From: JANXSG01 sp038203935
GTDB lineage: Bacteria > Armatimonadota > Chthonomonadetes > Chthonomonadales > Chthonomonadaceae
DNA length: 64,000 nucleotides
Direction: 5' to 3'
Assembly: GCA_038203935.1 (NCBI GenBank)
Contig: JBBRDM010000003.1
Coordinates: 4,588-68,587, forward strand
The first letter of the stretch is position 1. Every line of letters begins with the position of its first letter. Positions 25,107 through 34,544 of the stretch are shown one piece after another. Below the pieces are notes generated by a model. It made no database searches. It saw only the letters and a program-made list of their open reading frames with translations, and was not told the DNA's origin. Both the position numbers and the translations under genes were made by a program.

Positions 25107-26469
25107 TCACATCACTCCGCTGCTGCCTGCCTGGCAGCAGTTTTATTTCAATGCTTCGATTTACATCGAGATATTGAGCAGCAAAGTGCCGTACATCGTC
25201 CGAAGTAAATTCGAGAATCTGCTTTTTGAATTCGTTAATCCTGCTCCCTCCGCTCATATGGGCATAGCCCATATATCTTGCAAGGCCGGCGTCTGTTTCC
25301 GTGTCATGCTGCAGCTGTGTTAGAACGCGAACTTTTGCGCTGTCTAATTCGTCGCTAGAGGGTGGGGATATTTTGAGAGATTCGATAATGTTTAGCAGCA
25401 CCGCTTTAGTCTGCCTGAATCGATCCAGCGAATCAGAAGGAGTGGATTGTACTACGTTTGGTGTGGGTTCGAAGGTGGCTATCACCGAAAATAGACTCGA
25501 ATCGAGGCGCGGAGCCATACGGATTTCTGCCTTGATACCAGATAACTCCTTGCACTTCAATCGTCCATATTTATCGCTGCTGCCGAGCAATGCTTCTACC
25601 AGCTTTGCACACGATGAATTCCGATTATCACCAGCCGGAGGACATGGATAGCCGATGGCGAATCGAATCGCGGAATCGATCGATGGAACACTGATAGCTG
25701 CTTTCTGCGCTAAATCCGGTTCATTGAATACCGATTTAACTTTCGCTTTCACCTCTGGGATAATATTTTTCCAGTCACCCAGACATTTGCGCGCACTATC
25801 TATAGCTGTTTTCGGATCGATATCACCCGCAATTGCCAGCACACAATTGGATGGAATGTAGGTTCTTTTATAAAAACTACGAAGCGCGGATAGCTTACAG
25901 GCAGTAATATTTTCAGTGGTCCCGCCATACGATCTGCCATAAGCTTGTTTGGAAAAGGCGGAGGAGTAGAGTAAGTCGGTTATTTGTGCGGAGGAATCCT
26001 GGCTGCGAATTTCCAGTTCATTCAAAATAACCGAGCGTTCTTTTTCGACCTCCTCTTCCGGGAAGGAGGCAAATCGAACGATATCCGCAAGAAGAGCTAT
26101 TGCGCCAACTAAATTGTTCGCGGGAACCGTAGTATAATAATGTGCAAAATCAGGGCCGGTAGCAGCATTTAAAGTTCCGCCCAACTGTTCCATTTTAACA
26201 TCTGTTTCACCATTGCGATATCTGTCTGTTCCCTTGAAAAGCACATGTTCGAGAAAATGCGCGGCTCCAATTTCTGATGATGCTTCTTCACGAGCTCCCG
26301 CCCTGACCCAGAGATCCAGTGCAACAAGAGGAGTAACGCTTCGTTTTTGTACGAGAACACGCAGTCCGTTATCAAAAACTGCACTGCTTGCTGCCTGAGA
26401 TTCTTTACCTTCGACGGGCATTGAAAATACTGCGAAAAGGGCAAGGATTAAAGGGTAATATCTATTCAT
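25096..26469 (-). CDS. M16 family zinc metallopeptidase
   Basis: A 457-residue secreted protein with signal peptide (residues 3-20). The N-domain contains VFDNGLRVLVQKR, LDLWVRAGAREE and the inverted zinc motif HFLEH (in GAAHFLEHVLFKGT), with the third zinc ligand Glu expected in NELEIRSQDS about 75 residues later. The C-domain follows the M16 pattern. It is coupled to the inactive paralogue downstream; together they likely form an exported or periplasmic heterodimer that degrades peptides in an enclosed chamber. Substrates unknown. Confidence 0.88.
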   Translation of the reverse strand: MNRYYPLILALFAVFSMPVEGKESQAASSAVFDNGLRVLVQKRSVTPLVALDLWVRAGAREEASSEIGAAHFLEHVLFKGTDRYRNGETDVKMEQLGGTLNAATGPDFAHYYTTVPANNLVGAIALLADIVRFASFPEEEVEKERSVILNELEIRSQDSSAQITDLLYSSAFSKQAYGRSYGGTTENITACKLSALRSFYKRTYIPSNCVLAIAGDIDPKTAIDSARKCLGDWKNIIPEVKAKVKSVFNEPDLAQKAAISVPSIDSAIRFAIGYPCPPAGDNRNSSCAKLVEALLGSSDKYGRLKCKELSGIKAEIRMAPRLDSSLFSVIATFEPTPNVVQSTPSDSLDRFRQTKAVLLNIIESLKISPPSSDELDSAKVRVLTQLQHDTETDAGLARYMGYAHMSGGSRINEFKKQILEFTSDDVRHFAAQYLDVNRSIEIKLLPGRQQRSDVSVK

Positions 26470-26529
26470 TGCGATTTCAATTCACTAAAGATCACTTCGA
26501 ATCCTGCTAGGAGAAGTCCAATTAAACCT

Positions 26530-28701
26530 TTGAAATTCTTAACATTAGGAACTGTTATTTATCTAATATATACTATCTGCAGCTGCACACCCGCAGCAGC
26601 TGCGGACGTAAATAAAATATCCGCTTCATCCGGAGCAATTCATATTGATTGGAGCGGAAATCACGGAATTTTAAATCAGGATGCGTTTGATGGTAAAAGT
26701 GCGGAACATTATGGCCTAACCTATCTGAGAACGGATATCGGACCAAAAGGCAGCGCGGATTATCTTGTATGGCTTCTCGCACGGGATAACAGCAGTTTTA
26801 AAATAGTTTGGGGATACATGAACCGCGGCGGCAGCTCTTTTTGGGCCTGGATATATCACTATCCGGAGAATATTGTAACACTTTCCGAGTTCAAGGGAAG
26901 TTACTCCATAAATTCTTTATCAACTTCTTATTCCCGCCCGGATGAATCGCGCATTTCCTTGGGCACACCGCCCGGCTATACTGGTCAGCCGTTCAAGTTT
27001 CAGGACTGGTCGGCAGATCACGGTAAAATTTCTCGACTATCGACCACTCTGCCTTCCATTTCCAAAGGAAAAGAGATTGTATTAACTGACCTCAGTATTT
27101 CACCGCTGCATGAAATTAGTGTTCCAGCGATGAATGGATGGCGAGACCGTGGCTGGCAGGAACTTCACGCGGTTGCAACAGATTCTAAAAATAATCCTTA
27201 CTATCTTATACTGTATAGCAATAGTCAAAAAGGATATATCATCAATCTGGATGGCGGCTGGGCAGCTCCCGCCGACTATGGAGAGGTCGTAAACTTCATT
27301 CAACCCACTTCCGCATCCACACCTTCTTCCACAGAGCTTGACCAGGAAGCGACTGTGGCGGAACAGGCAAATCCAGAACCTAACAATAAACTACTCCTGC
27401 AAATACCCAGATTTCGCACCTTCGAAGCAAAATTCGAAACTAACACACCCTATAAAAATCCATTTATAGAACAGCAGATGGATGTCGATTTGCTGGGGCC
27501 GGATGGAAAAGAGTACTCTGCAATGGGATATTGGGCAGGGAAATCAACGTGGGCTTTCAGATTTTCCCCTCAAATGGCTGGAGTATGGCAATGGCGAACG
27601 ATATCTCAGGATAAATCGCTGGATGGTCATGAAGGCGCCTTTGAGTGTATTCCACTAGAAATGAATGCGCATGGTTTTTTAAAGAAAGATAAAACCGGGC
27701 AGGAGTCCATAAAGTCTGTTTGGACCGATGGCGCTCCGTTCATGCCTACAACGGCACGAACGAATTTCTGTAATTTTAAGTCAAATTTAAATGCTGCTTC
27801 GTGGCTTGATGCACTTTACAATAAGGGCGTAGATAGGTTATCAGGCGGCTTTATACTGGATTCTATTATTTCTAAAACTACAAAACAAGCGGTATTACCT
27901 CTGATCGCATCCGATCCTTCTCAGCTGAACCAGGAATATTTCAGTTTGCTTGATCAAATCGTTCAGCTGGCAACAGAAAAGGGTATATTGCTGGAGATTG
28001 GCCTTTCAAGTTCCAAAAGCGGGGCATTATCAGCATTTAAAGAGGATGAATTAAGAAATATTTGGAGATATATCATCGCCAGATACTCCAGTTATAACAT
28101 AACCTGGAAAGTTTTTGATGACGATGCTATTGCGGATTCAAGCGCTAGGAAAAATAGCAGTTTTGAGGAGATGCTTCGATTATATGATCTCAATCAACAT
28201 CCAGTAGGCGGGCTGAATACACAGCTGATCCGTGAAGAAGACGATCCAGTATGGCAAAAAATTTGGGAAGCGGTCATGAGCACGAAGCTCCCAGCTGTTC
28301 AGATATCAGATCCCTCAACACCTGTTTCTGAACGCCAGTATCTAAATCTGTCCAAGCTGGCTAGCTGTACTAAACTCTTGAAAAATACCAGGTTTTGGCG
28401 TTTGAACCCGCATCAGGATCTGTTTGATAATTACATTGAATTAAAATCTGTGGGCATAACACCAGACTCTCAAAATGATAACAAATTAATCGCTGATCCG
28501 GGCTGGGAATACATGCTATGGCTGCCGCAAGGCGGTTCTGCGATGCTTGATCTGGTTGAAGCTGCAGGACATCTAAAAGCAGTGTGGTATAATCCAAAAA
28601 CAGATGTCTCACAATATCCTGAAAATCTTTCGGGAGCAGCGCATTTGAAATTGTCTGCTCCAGATAATGACCCCTGGATTCTTCATCTTACTAGGCGCTG
28701 A
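26530..28701 (+). CDS. Secreted DUF5060-containing protein, possible glycoside-hydrolase relative
   Basis: A 723-residue protein with a signal or lipoprotein-like start (IYLIYTICSCTPAAAAD). Residues about 30-240 form a beta-rich domain with Trp-rich motifs (YLVWLLARDNSSF, SSFWAWIYHYPEN). Residues about 285-375 match DUF5060 (FEAKFETNTPYKNPF, then WAFRFSPQMAGVWQWRTI), a domain usually placed before TIM-barrel glycoside hydrolases. The C-terminal part (about 380-640) has barrel-like spacing, but I cannot identify a catalytic Glu pair, and it ends in a small beta domain. The TTG start at 26530 has AGGAG 16 bases away, so the true start is uncertain. Confidence 0.6.
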   Translation: MKFLTLGTVIYLIYTICSCTPAAAADVNKISASSGAIHIDWSGNHGILNQDAFDGKSAEHYGLTYLRTDIGPKGSADYLVWLLARDNSSFKIVWGYMNRGGSSFWAWIYHYPENIVTLSEFKGSYSINSLSTSYSRPDESRISLGTPPGYTGQPFKFQDWSADHGKISRLSTTLPSISKGKEIVLTDLSISPLHEISVPAMNGWRDRGWQELHAVATDSKNNPYYLILYSNSQKGYIINLDGGWAAPADYGEVVNFIQPTSASTPSSTELDQEATVAEQANPEPNNKLLLQIPRFRTFEAKFETNTPYKNPFIEQQMDVDLLGPDGKEYSAMGYWAGKSTWAFRFSPQMAGVWQWRTISQDKSLDGHEGAFECIPLEMNAHGFLKKDKTGQESIKSVWTDGAPFMPTTARTNFCNFKSNLNAASWLDALYNKGVDRLSGGFILDSIISKTTKQAVLPLIASDPSQLNQEYFSLLDQIVQLATEKGILLEIGLSSSKSGALSAFKEDELRNIWRYIIARYSSYNITWKVFDDDAIADSSARKNSSFEEMLRLYDLNQHPVGGLNTQLIREEDDPVWQKIWEAVMSTKLPAVQISDPSTPVSERQYLNLSKLASCTKLLKNTRFWRLNPHQDLFDNYIELKSVGITPDSQNDNKLIADPGWEYMLWLPQGGSAMLDLVEAAGHLKAVWYNPKTDVSQYPENLSGAAHLKLSAPDNDPWILHLTRR

Positions 28702-28751
28702 ATCTATTCAACAGCGTATTCAGCATCTTCATTTTCGGGAGAATATCCAGA

Positions 28752-30482
28752 ATGCCCTCCTCTCAGCTAGACGAAGGAACTTTGCTAAATGAACGGTACC
28801 GCATACTGAAATCCATTGGTCAGGGAGGTATGGGTACTGTCTATCTTGCGACTCATGAACGCCTGGATGCTGTCGTCGCAGTAAAAGAAGTCCGTGGTAA
28901 GCCCTCTGATCTTCAGGATTATGAGGAAGTCATGCGCCAGTGTGAGCAGGAAGCGCGATTTCTTGTAAAGCTGAATCATTCAAACCTGCCAAAAGTTACG
29001 GATGCATTTATTGAGAATGAACGCGTCTATGTGGTGATGGAATTTATTGAGGGGGTAACTCTCGAGCAGCGTCTTCGAGATAACGATAACAAGGGACTAG
29101 ACCCAGCCCTTGTTTTAGAATGGGGACTTCAAATAGCCGATGTAATCGCCTATCTTCACAGTCAGGATCCGCCCATAGTTTTTCGTGATTTAAAGCCGGC
29201 GAATATCATGGTGCAGGCTGATGGCAATGTCCGCCTCATAGATTTTGGGATTGCTCGCCGTTTTCAGCCAGGCGCAGAGAAGGATACTTCTCTGCTGGGC
29301 AGTGTCGGATATTCACCTCCGGAACAGTTCGGAAGAAACCAGACCGATTCTCGCTCCGATATCTATGCATTCGGAGCGACACTGCATCATCTATTATCCG
29401 GAGTTGATCCTTCTGACCATCCTTTTAAGTTCACGCCATTAATACTTTTAATACCGGAAATGCCTGAATCACTGTCTGATCTGCTAAGTCAATGCCTCAG
29501 TTTGGAGCCGGATGACAGGCCTGCTACCATCCACGAAGTAGCTTTGCGACTATTAGCTGCACGCGATGAAATCTATATTCTTGGCGATGCTGGGACTTCC
29601 TTTACGCCGCTTGCAGAAGAGCAGGCTAGTCCGGGAATACCTGCTAGATCAACCACAGATCGAAGGGCAACAGCTTCTGGCAGTACCGATACTGTATTGA
29701 AACAGACAGTACTTCGGGACGGTACCAAAAAGAGCGGGGTAACTGGTTCTGGCAGAATTATCACAACTTCTTCAAAATCATATAATCCTTATGCGCCTCT
29801 GATTCTTGCCGCCGTGATCCTTGCCATTATTGGTGCCGGATCTTATGTTTTATTTCCAAAGTCGGTCTACCATAACGAACAGCCGAAAGTAATCACGCCT
29901 GTGCCATCACCCATAGTGAAAGCGCCGGATTCAGCGGTCGGCCAGATCGATGATCAAAATACTTCTGCGAACACTCTGGATCCTGCCGAAAATTCGATCT
30001 TACCTGCTGCTGAGCCTGCCGCCACTATACAGATAACCAACCAGGACATCGCGATGAATGGAACAGACACCCCTCAGCTTCGCCTCGAAGTAATGGGGAG
30101 TATTAAAGGAAGATCTAACACAACGGGAAGAGCAGCAATTTTCTTTTTTGATGATCAAAAAAACCCGCTCCCAGCGCGCGATCCGCACAGCCCCTATGCC
30201 AACAAAGAGGGACAACTCAGCGTAGCCCACTCGCTTACAGTACAGAGCGATGAGTATCCAATCCATATAATTCTGACGATTCCGGCATCCGAATTTCCAT
30301 CAGCCTCGACAGTTTTACCAATTAAAGTTCAGGCAGCAGTATTTATCGAAGGGAAACGGATAGGAGAATCTGATTTTATCGAACTGCGTCCGCTGCCTCC
30401 AGTTTTTTACGGTGTAAATCCTGATCAGTCTAGTACAGGACGGCATACAGGAGTCGGGCTCGGAATCGGCACCACCCATTAG
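28752..30482 (+). CDS. Membrane Ser/Thr protein kinase
   Basis: A 576-residue Hanks-type kinase. Catalytic domain about 14-270: P-loop IGQGGMGTVYLA, Lys in VVAVKEV, catalytic loop FRDLKPANIM (Phe in place of the usual His), DFGIARR, and the activation-segment GSVGYSPPEQFG. One transmembrane helix at about 346-366 (APLILAAVILAIIGAGSYVLF). The extracytoplasmic part has an acidic linker and a beta-sandwich-like domain (about 435-555) that could be a sensor; I do not recognise its family. It follows the DUF5060 gene by 50 bases and precedes the acyl-CoA ligase by 28, so all three may be one operon. Confidence 0.88.
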   Translation: MPSSQLDEGTLLNERYRILKSIGQGGMGTVYLATHERLDAVVAVKEVRGKPSDLQDYEEVMRQCEQEARFLVKLNHSNLPKVTDAFIENERVYVVMEFIEGVTLEQRLRDNDNKGLDPALVLEWGLQIADVIAYLHSQDPPIVFRDLKPANIMVQADGNVRLIDFGIARRFQPGAEKDTSLLGSVGYSPPEQFGRNQTDSRSDIYAFGATLHHLLSGVDPSDHPFKFTPLILLIPEMPESLSDLLSQCLSLEPDDRPATIHEVALRLLAARDEIYILGDAGTSFTPLAEEQASPGIPARSTTDRRATASGSTDTVLKQTVLRDGTKKSGVTGSGRIITTSSKSYNPYAPLILAAVILAIIGAGSYVLFPKSVYHNEQPKVITPVPSPIVKAPDSAVGQIDDQNTSANTLDPAENSILPAAEPAATIQITNQDIAMNGTDTPQLRLEVMGSIKGRSNTTGRAAIFFFDDQKNPLPARDPHSPYANKEGQLSVAHSLTVQSDEYPIHIILTIPASEFPSASTVLPIKVQAAVFIEGKRIGESDFIELRPLPPVFYGVNPDQSSTGRHTGVGLGIGTTH

Positions 30483-30510
30483 TAGTTACCCTGAATACAG
30501 GAGTCCTTGA

Positions 30511-32325
30511 ATGCATCGACGCACGCTCTACAGTATGTTTATGGAAACGGTGAAGGCGCATCCGGATTCCCGGGCAATAGGCTTCCGGCCTGATAAAAAT
30601 TCTGATTACACCTACTGGTCCTATCATGATCTGGCGCTGAAAGTTAAAAACTGCCGTCGAGCATTGCATCAAATTGGTTTGATTGCAGGTGATAGAATAG
30701 CGCTGCTTGCAGAAAATCGATGGGAATGGGCGGTGATCGATCTTGCAGCGCACTCGCTTGGGTTAATAAATGTTGCTCCCTACGTCACTCTGCCGGCCCC
30801 TCAAGTAGCATTCATCGTACAGAATTCCGGAGCAAAAGCACTTTTTATTTCCGACTCGAAACAACGCGCTAAAATGTCCGAAGTACGTTCTCAATCTCCG
30901 GAGCTTCAGTACATCATTGTGATGGATGGCGAACCCGAACGCCTCGAAGAAGAGGGGATCATCTCCTTTGGCAAGTTTCTGGAACGAGGTGAAACCAGTA
31001 ATAGCACCGATGCCGAGCTGGATACGCTGTCGGGAGAAATTGATCCAGATTCCACAGCAACCTTCATCTATACTTCTGGAACTACGGGCGAACCCAAAGG
31101 CGCAATGCTCTCACATGTGAATATCCTTCAGACTCCAGACGCGCTGGTCGACGAGCCTATTGCAGACATTGGGCCAACAGATGTCTTCCTTTCCTTTTTG
31201 CCGCTTAGCCATATCACAGAGCGTGTTGGCGGCTACTATATTCCGCTTCGGGTCGGCGCATGTATAGTTTACTCTCAGGGACTGTCTTCCTTTGGTGAGG
31301 AACTAACTAAAACGGTTCGTCCAACATGTATGCTTTGTGTTCCAAGACTCTTCGAAAATATGTATTCTAAATTTAACGATACCCTTGCAAAAGCGCCCGA
31401 AAAACGCCAGAAGTTGGTTCGATGGGGAATAAAAGTGGGGCAGGAAACTGCTATTTGCAAATCTCAGGGGAAATCGCCAGGACTCTTACTAAAACTGAAA
31501 TTTGCGTTTGCGGATAAAAAAATACTCTCGCAAATACGAGAAAAAGTCACTGGAGGAAATCTCAGATACTGTGTCTCCGGAGGTGCGCCTCTTGATCTGG
31601 AAACTGCCACTTTTTTTCTCGGGATAGGTATCCAGATTTTGGAGGGCTATGGACTATCGGAGTGCAACATCATTGCTATTAATCGTCCTGGCAGGCAGCG
31701 GATTGGGACAGTAGGGGTATTGATGCCGCAAGTGGAGTTTAAAATTGCTGATGATGGGGAGTTTTTAATGCGCGGGCAGGGGAGGATGAAAGGCTATTAT
31801 AACTCCCCGGAAGCGACTGCAGAAGCGATAGATTCGGAAGGTTGGTTTCATACTGGCGATATTGGAGAACGATCGATAGATGGATACGTTACTATCACTG
31901 ATCGGAAAAAAGACCTCATCGTCCTCACAAATGGTAAAAAAGTCGCACCTCAGCCTATTGAAGCTCAGCTTAAAATGAGTCCGTATATCGCGGAGGCCGT
32001 GCTATACGGTGATAAACAGGCGACTGTGATGGCAATTCTAGCGCCTGCATTCGATAAACTATTAGCCTGGGCAAAATCTGAAGAGATTTCTGTGTCCGAT
32101 ATTTCCGCACTTATTGCCCATCCGGATGTTCTGAAACTTTTCAAGTCAGAGATTGAGAAAAATACCAAGTCGCTGGCAGAGTTCGAGAAAATCAAACGAT
32201 TTAAGCTTGTGGATAAACCTTTTAGTATTGACGGCGGAGAGCTTACTCCCACCCTCAAAGTCAAGCGCAAATTCGTTGCTGAAAAATATGCTGCACTGCT
32301 CGATTCGATGGCACGAAGTTCATGA
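30511..32325 (+). CDS. Long-chain acyl-CoA synthetase (AMP-forming)
   Basis: A 604-residue ANL-superfamily ligase that activates fatty acids to acyl-CoA via acyl-AMP. Motifs: A3 TATFIYTSGTTGEPKGAML (about 185-205), LPLSHITERVGGYY, A5 EGYGLSECNI, and A7/A8 GWFHTGDIGE followed by DRKKDLIVLTNGKKVAP. The class with GKKVAPQPIEA is the long-chain (FadD15/FAA-like) type. AGGAG lies nine bases before the ATG. The last six bases overlap the convergent glycosyltransferase gene. Its partner enzymes are not nearby. Confidence 0.9.
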   Translation: MHRRTLYSMFMETVKAHPDSRAIGFRPDKNSDYTYWSYHDLALKVKNCRRALHQIGLIAGDRIALLAENRWEWAVIDLAAHSLGLINVAPYVTLPAPQVAFIVQNSGAKALFISDSKQRAKMSEVRSQSPELQYIIVMDGEPERLEEEGIISFGKFLERGETSNSTDAELDTLSGEIDPDSTATFIYTSGTTGEPKGAMLSHVNILQTPDALVDEPIADIGPTDVFLSFLPLSHITERVGGYYIPLRVGACIVYSQGLSSFGEELTKTVRPTCMLCVPRLFENMYSKFNDTLAKAPEKRQKLVRWGIKVGQETAICKSQGKSPGLLLKLKFAFADKKILSQIREKVTGGNLRYCVSGGAPLDLETATFFLGIGIQILEGYGLSECNIIAINRPGRQRIGTVGVLMPQVEFKIADDGEFLMRGQGRMKGYYNSPEATAEAIDSEGWFHTGDIGERSIDGYVTITDRKKDLIVLTNGKKVAPQPIEAQLKMSPYIAEAVLYGDKQATVMAILAPAFDKLLAWAKSEEISVSDISALIAHPDVLKLFKSEIEKNTKSLAEFEKIKRFKLVDKPFSIDGGELTPTLKVKRKFVAEKYAALLDSMARSS

Positions 32326-33465
32326 CCCACACAGTCTTGTATAGACTTCGAGATGTTCTAATGCGGACTGTTCCCACGTGAACTTAGCAGCGTGTCTGAA
32401 ACCTCGGGCAATCATCTGTCCGTTCAATTCTTTGTCGTCCAGTAATTTTTCGATGGATTCTGCAAATGCTTCAGCCGATTTTGGATCCAAAAGAAGAGCG
32501 GCATCTCCACCTGCTTCCGGCAATGAAGAAACATTCGTTGTAATCACGGGCGTTCCACACGCCATTGCCTCAACCACGGGCATACCAAAACCCTCATACA
32601 TAGACGGGTAGACAAAAACCTCTGCTTTGGCATATAAAAAGGGAAGCGATTCCCGCGGAACATAGCCCAGCGGCAAAATGCGATCTCCAATCCCGAGGCT
32701 GTCGATGAGCGATTCTGCGTCATTGTATTTCCAGCCTTTCATTCCCGACATGCAGAGGAAAATATTCTCGTCGCAAAGTTTTTTATAGAGCAGTTTGATC
32801 GCTTGAAAAAGAGTAGGGAGATTCTTTCGCGGCTCCCAGGTGCCGAGGCATAGCAGATATCGAGTGGGCAGATTCAGGCCGCGAAGCGCGGGATGATCTG
32901 CCTGCACCAGTTCTTCATCACTCGGAGCTTTGATATCACAGCCTGGATAGCTGACTACCACCCGTTCAGCAGGAATACCCAGGATGTTCACAATATCCTC
33001 TTTGGTACTTTGAGAAATAGTGATCACAGAATCCGAATTTTCCGCCTGATATGGAATAGTGCGAGATAGATATCGAAATGAAGCAGCTTCCGTAATTGAT
33101 TCAGGAAAATAGGCAAATGCCAGGTCGTATATTGTGGACACTGTGCGCGTCTTAGTATTGGAGCGCGGAGCAGGAAATGCAGGGAATGTCAGATGATACA
33201 CATCAATATCTTCTGCTAATTTGGCGAATGGTGTATATTTCCAAAGTTCCTCAATGGTAGCTCTTGTTAGCGTTCCATTTCCAATAAACTCCTTTTTAGG
33301 AATATCTGGATAGGGATCCTTAACAATATCTGGCCCCCACAGCACAAATTTCTGTTCGCCTGGCAGAAGCAGGAGCGACCGGCAGAGATTATCTATGTAA
33401 GTTGCAATACCTGTTTTTCTTACATTTTCTAGCGGCTCAATCTCAAATAGTATTTTCATCACCAA
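32320..33465 (-). CDS. GT4-family glycosyltransferase
   Basis: A 381-residue GT-B enzyme. N-domain start MKILFEIEPLENVRKTGIATYI, then VSTIYDLAFAYFPE and VITISQSTKEDIV, typical of mannosyl- or rhamnosyl-transferases of GT4. The C-domain has YLLCLGTWEPRKNLPTLFQA and the donor-site PSMYEGFGMPVVEAMACGTPVITTN. It transfers a sugar from a nucleotide donor during envelope glycan assembly. The start could be 33465 or, three codons later at 33459 (MKIL); no strong ribosome site separates them. It opens a glycan-flavoured region that runs to 38307, although strands differ. Confidence 0.88.
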   Translation of the reverse strand: MVMKILFEIEPLENVRKTGIATYIDNLCRSLLLLPGEQKFVLWGPDIVKDPYPDIPKKEFIGNGTLTRATIEELWKYTPFAKLAEDIDVYHLTFPAFPAPRSNTKTRTVSTIYDLAFAYFPESITEAASFRYLSRTIPYQAENSDSVITISQSTKEDIVNILGIPAERVVVSYPGCDIKAPSDEELVQADHPALRGLNLPTRYLLCLGTWEPRKNLPTLFQAIKLLYKKLCDENIFLCMSGMKGWKYNDAESLIDSLGIGDRILPLGYVPRESLPFLYAKAEVFVYPSMYEGFGMPVVEAMACGTPVITTNVSSLPEAGGDAALLLDPKSAEAFAESIEKLLDDKELNGQMIARGFRHAAKFTWEQSALEHLEVYTRLCGS

Positions 33466-33573
33466 ACATTATACTCTGCTGAAAGCGAAACACAGTTGTA
33501 TAATATATCGTCAAATTTCTTTTCTTTATTTCGTCGAGCAATTATGAATGTATTTTGAATCTGGGAGAATTTT

Positions 33574-34515
33574 TTGAGCACAATCCATGTTCTTACTGAA
33601 AAACCTGTTGCGTACGACAGTCCGGATCATATTCAGCCTTTCGGAACTGCTAATGACAACTCTATCAATAAGCGTTTTAATCGAAAATTGCTGCGCTTAA
33701 TTCCGCCAGCAGAAATAAGATTGCTCGATATTGGCTGTTCGGGCGGTGGCTTTGTAAAGTCGATTCTAGATGCTGGCGGATTTGCGATTGGAATTGAAGG
33801 CAGTGATTTTTCCCAAAAGCGAAAACGAGCTGAATGGGCAACCATTCCTGACAATTTGTTTACTGCGGATGTAACCGTACCTTTCAAAGCAGTTCAGCAG
33901 AGTAGTAGTACAGAAGCTGAAGTGCAGATTCAATTTAATGTAATCACCGCATGGGAGTTTTTTGAACATATTTCGCAGCAGGGCCTTCCCGGAGTTGTAG
34001 ATAATATACTCCAACATCTCGCTCCAAATGGATTAGTGATAGTATCTGTTGCCCCGTATGAAGATATCGAGAACGGTGTTGTGCTGCACCAAACTGTGCA
34101 GCCAAGAGCATGGTGGATAGCAAAATTTCAGGAATTAGGGCTGCAGTATCGTGAAGAGTTTATGAATTACTTCACGTATGACTGGGTTCGGGGAGGTCCG
34201 CACAGAGCCTCGTTTACACTCGTTTTATCCCGAAACAACGAGCAGCCGCTTCATATTGATCGTCTGCGCTCTCTCAAACTTTTCTATTTGCCCTGGGAAT
34301 CGTGCCGACCATTCCTGCGCTATCTTGTAGGCACCTTAAGAAATCAGTGGATGAGCCTGGAAACTTTTCTGTGGGTAGTGGGACTTTTAGGTGTGATTTT
34401 TCCGGTTGCAGCACCACAATTGGCTGGCTCAGTGCTAGGAGGATATCTGATTTTGAGCGGGATGTGTTTTCTTGGTTTGGCGATTCTAAAAGCTGCATAT
34501 CTTAACCGCCGATGA
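33574..34515 (+). CDS. SAM-dependent methyltransferase with C-terminal membrane helices
   Basis: A 313-residue protein. SAM motif I is LLDIGCSGGGFVKSIL (about 50-65), with GIEGSDFS, then ITAWEFFEHISQQGLPGVV and LAPNGLVIVSVAP, the class I methyltransferase order. Unusually, residues about 255-310 form two hydrophobic helices (TFLWVVGLLGVIFPVAAP and LGGYLILSGMCFLGLAILKA), which would anchor the enzyme to the membrane. A TTG start at 33574 has GGGAG upstream. Together with the neighbouring glycosyltransferase it probably modifies a lipid-linked sugar or surface glycan; this is inference. Confidence 0.78.
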   Translation: MSTIHVLTEKPVAYDSPDHIQPFGTANDNSINKRFNRKLLRLIPPAEIRLLDIGCSGGGFVKSILDAGGFAIGIEGSDFSQKRKRAEWATIPDNLFTADVTVPFKAVQQSSSTEAEVQIQFNVITAWEFFEHISQQGLPGVVDNILQHLAPNGLVIVSVAPYEDIENGVVLHQTVQPRAWWIAKFQELGLQYREEFMNYFTYDWVRGGPHRASFTLVLSRNNEQPLHIDRLRSLKLFYLPWESCRPFLRYLVGTLRNQWMSLETFLWVVGLLGVIFPVAAPQLAGSVLGGYLILSGMCFLGLAILKAAYLNRR

Positions 34516-34544
34516 ATAAATAGAAAACTAGTTAGTTTTTTTTC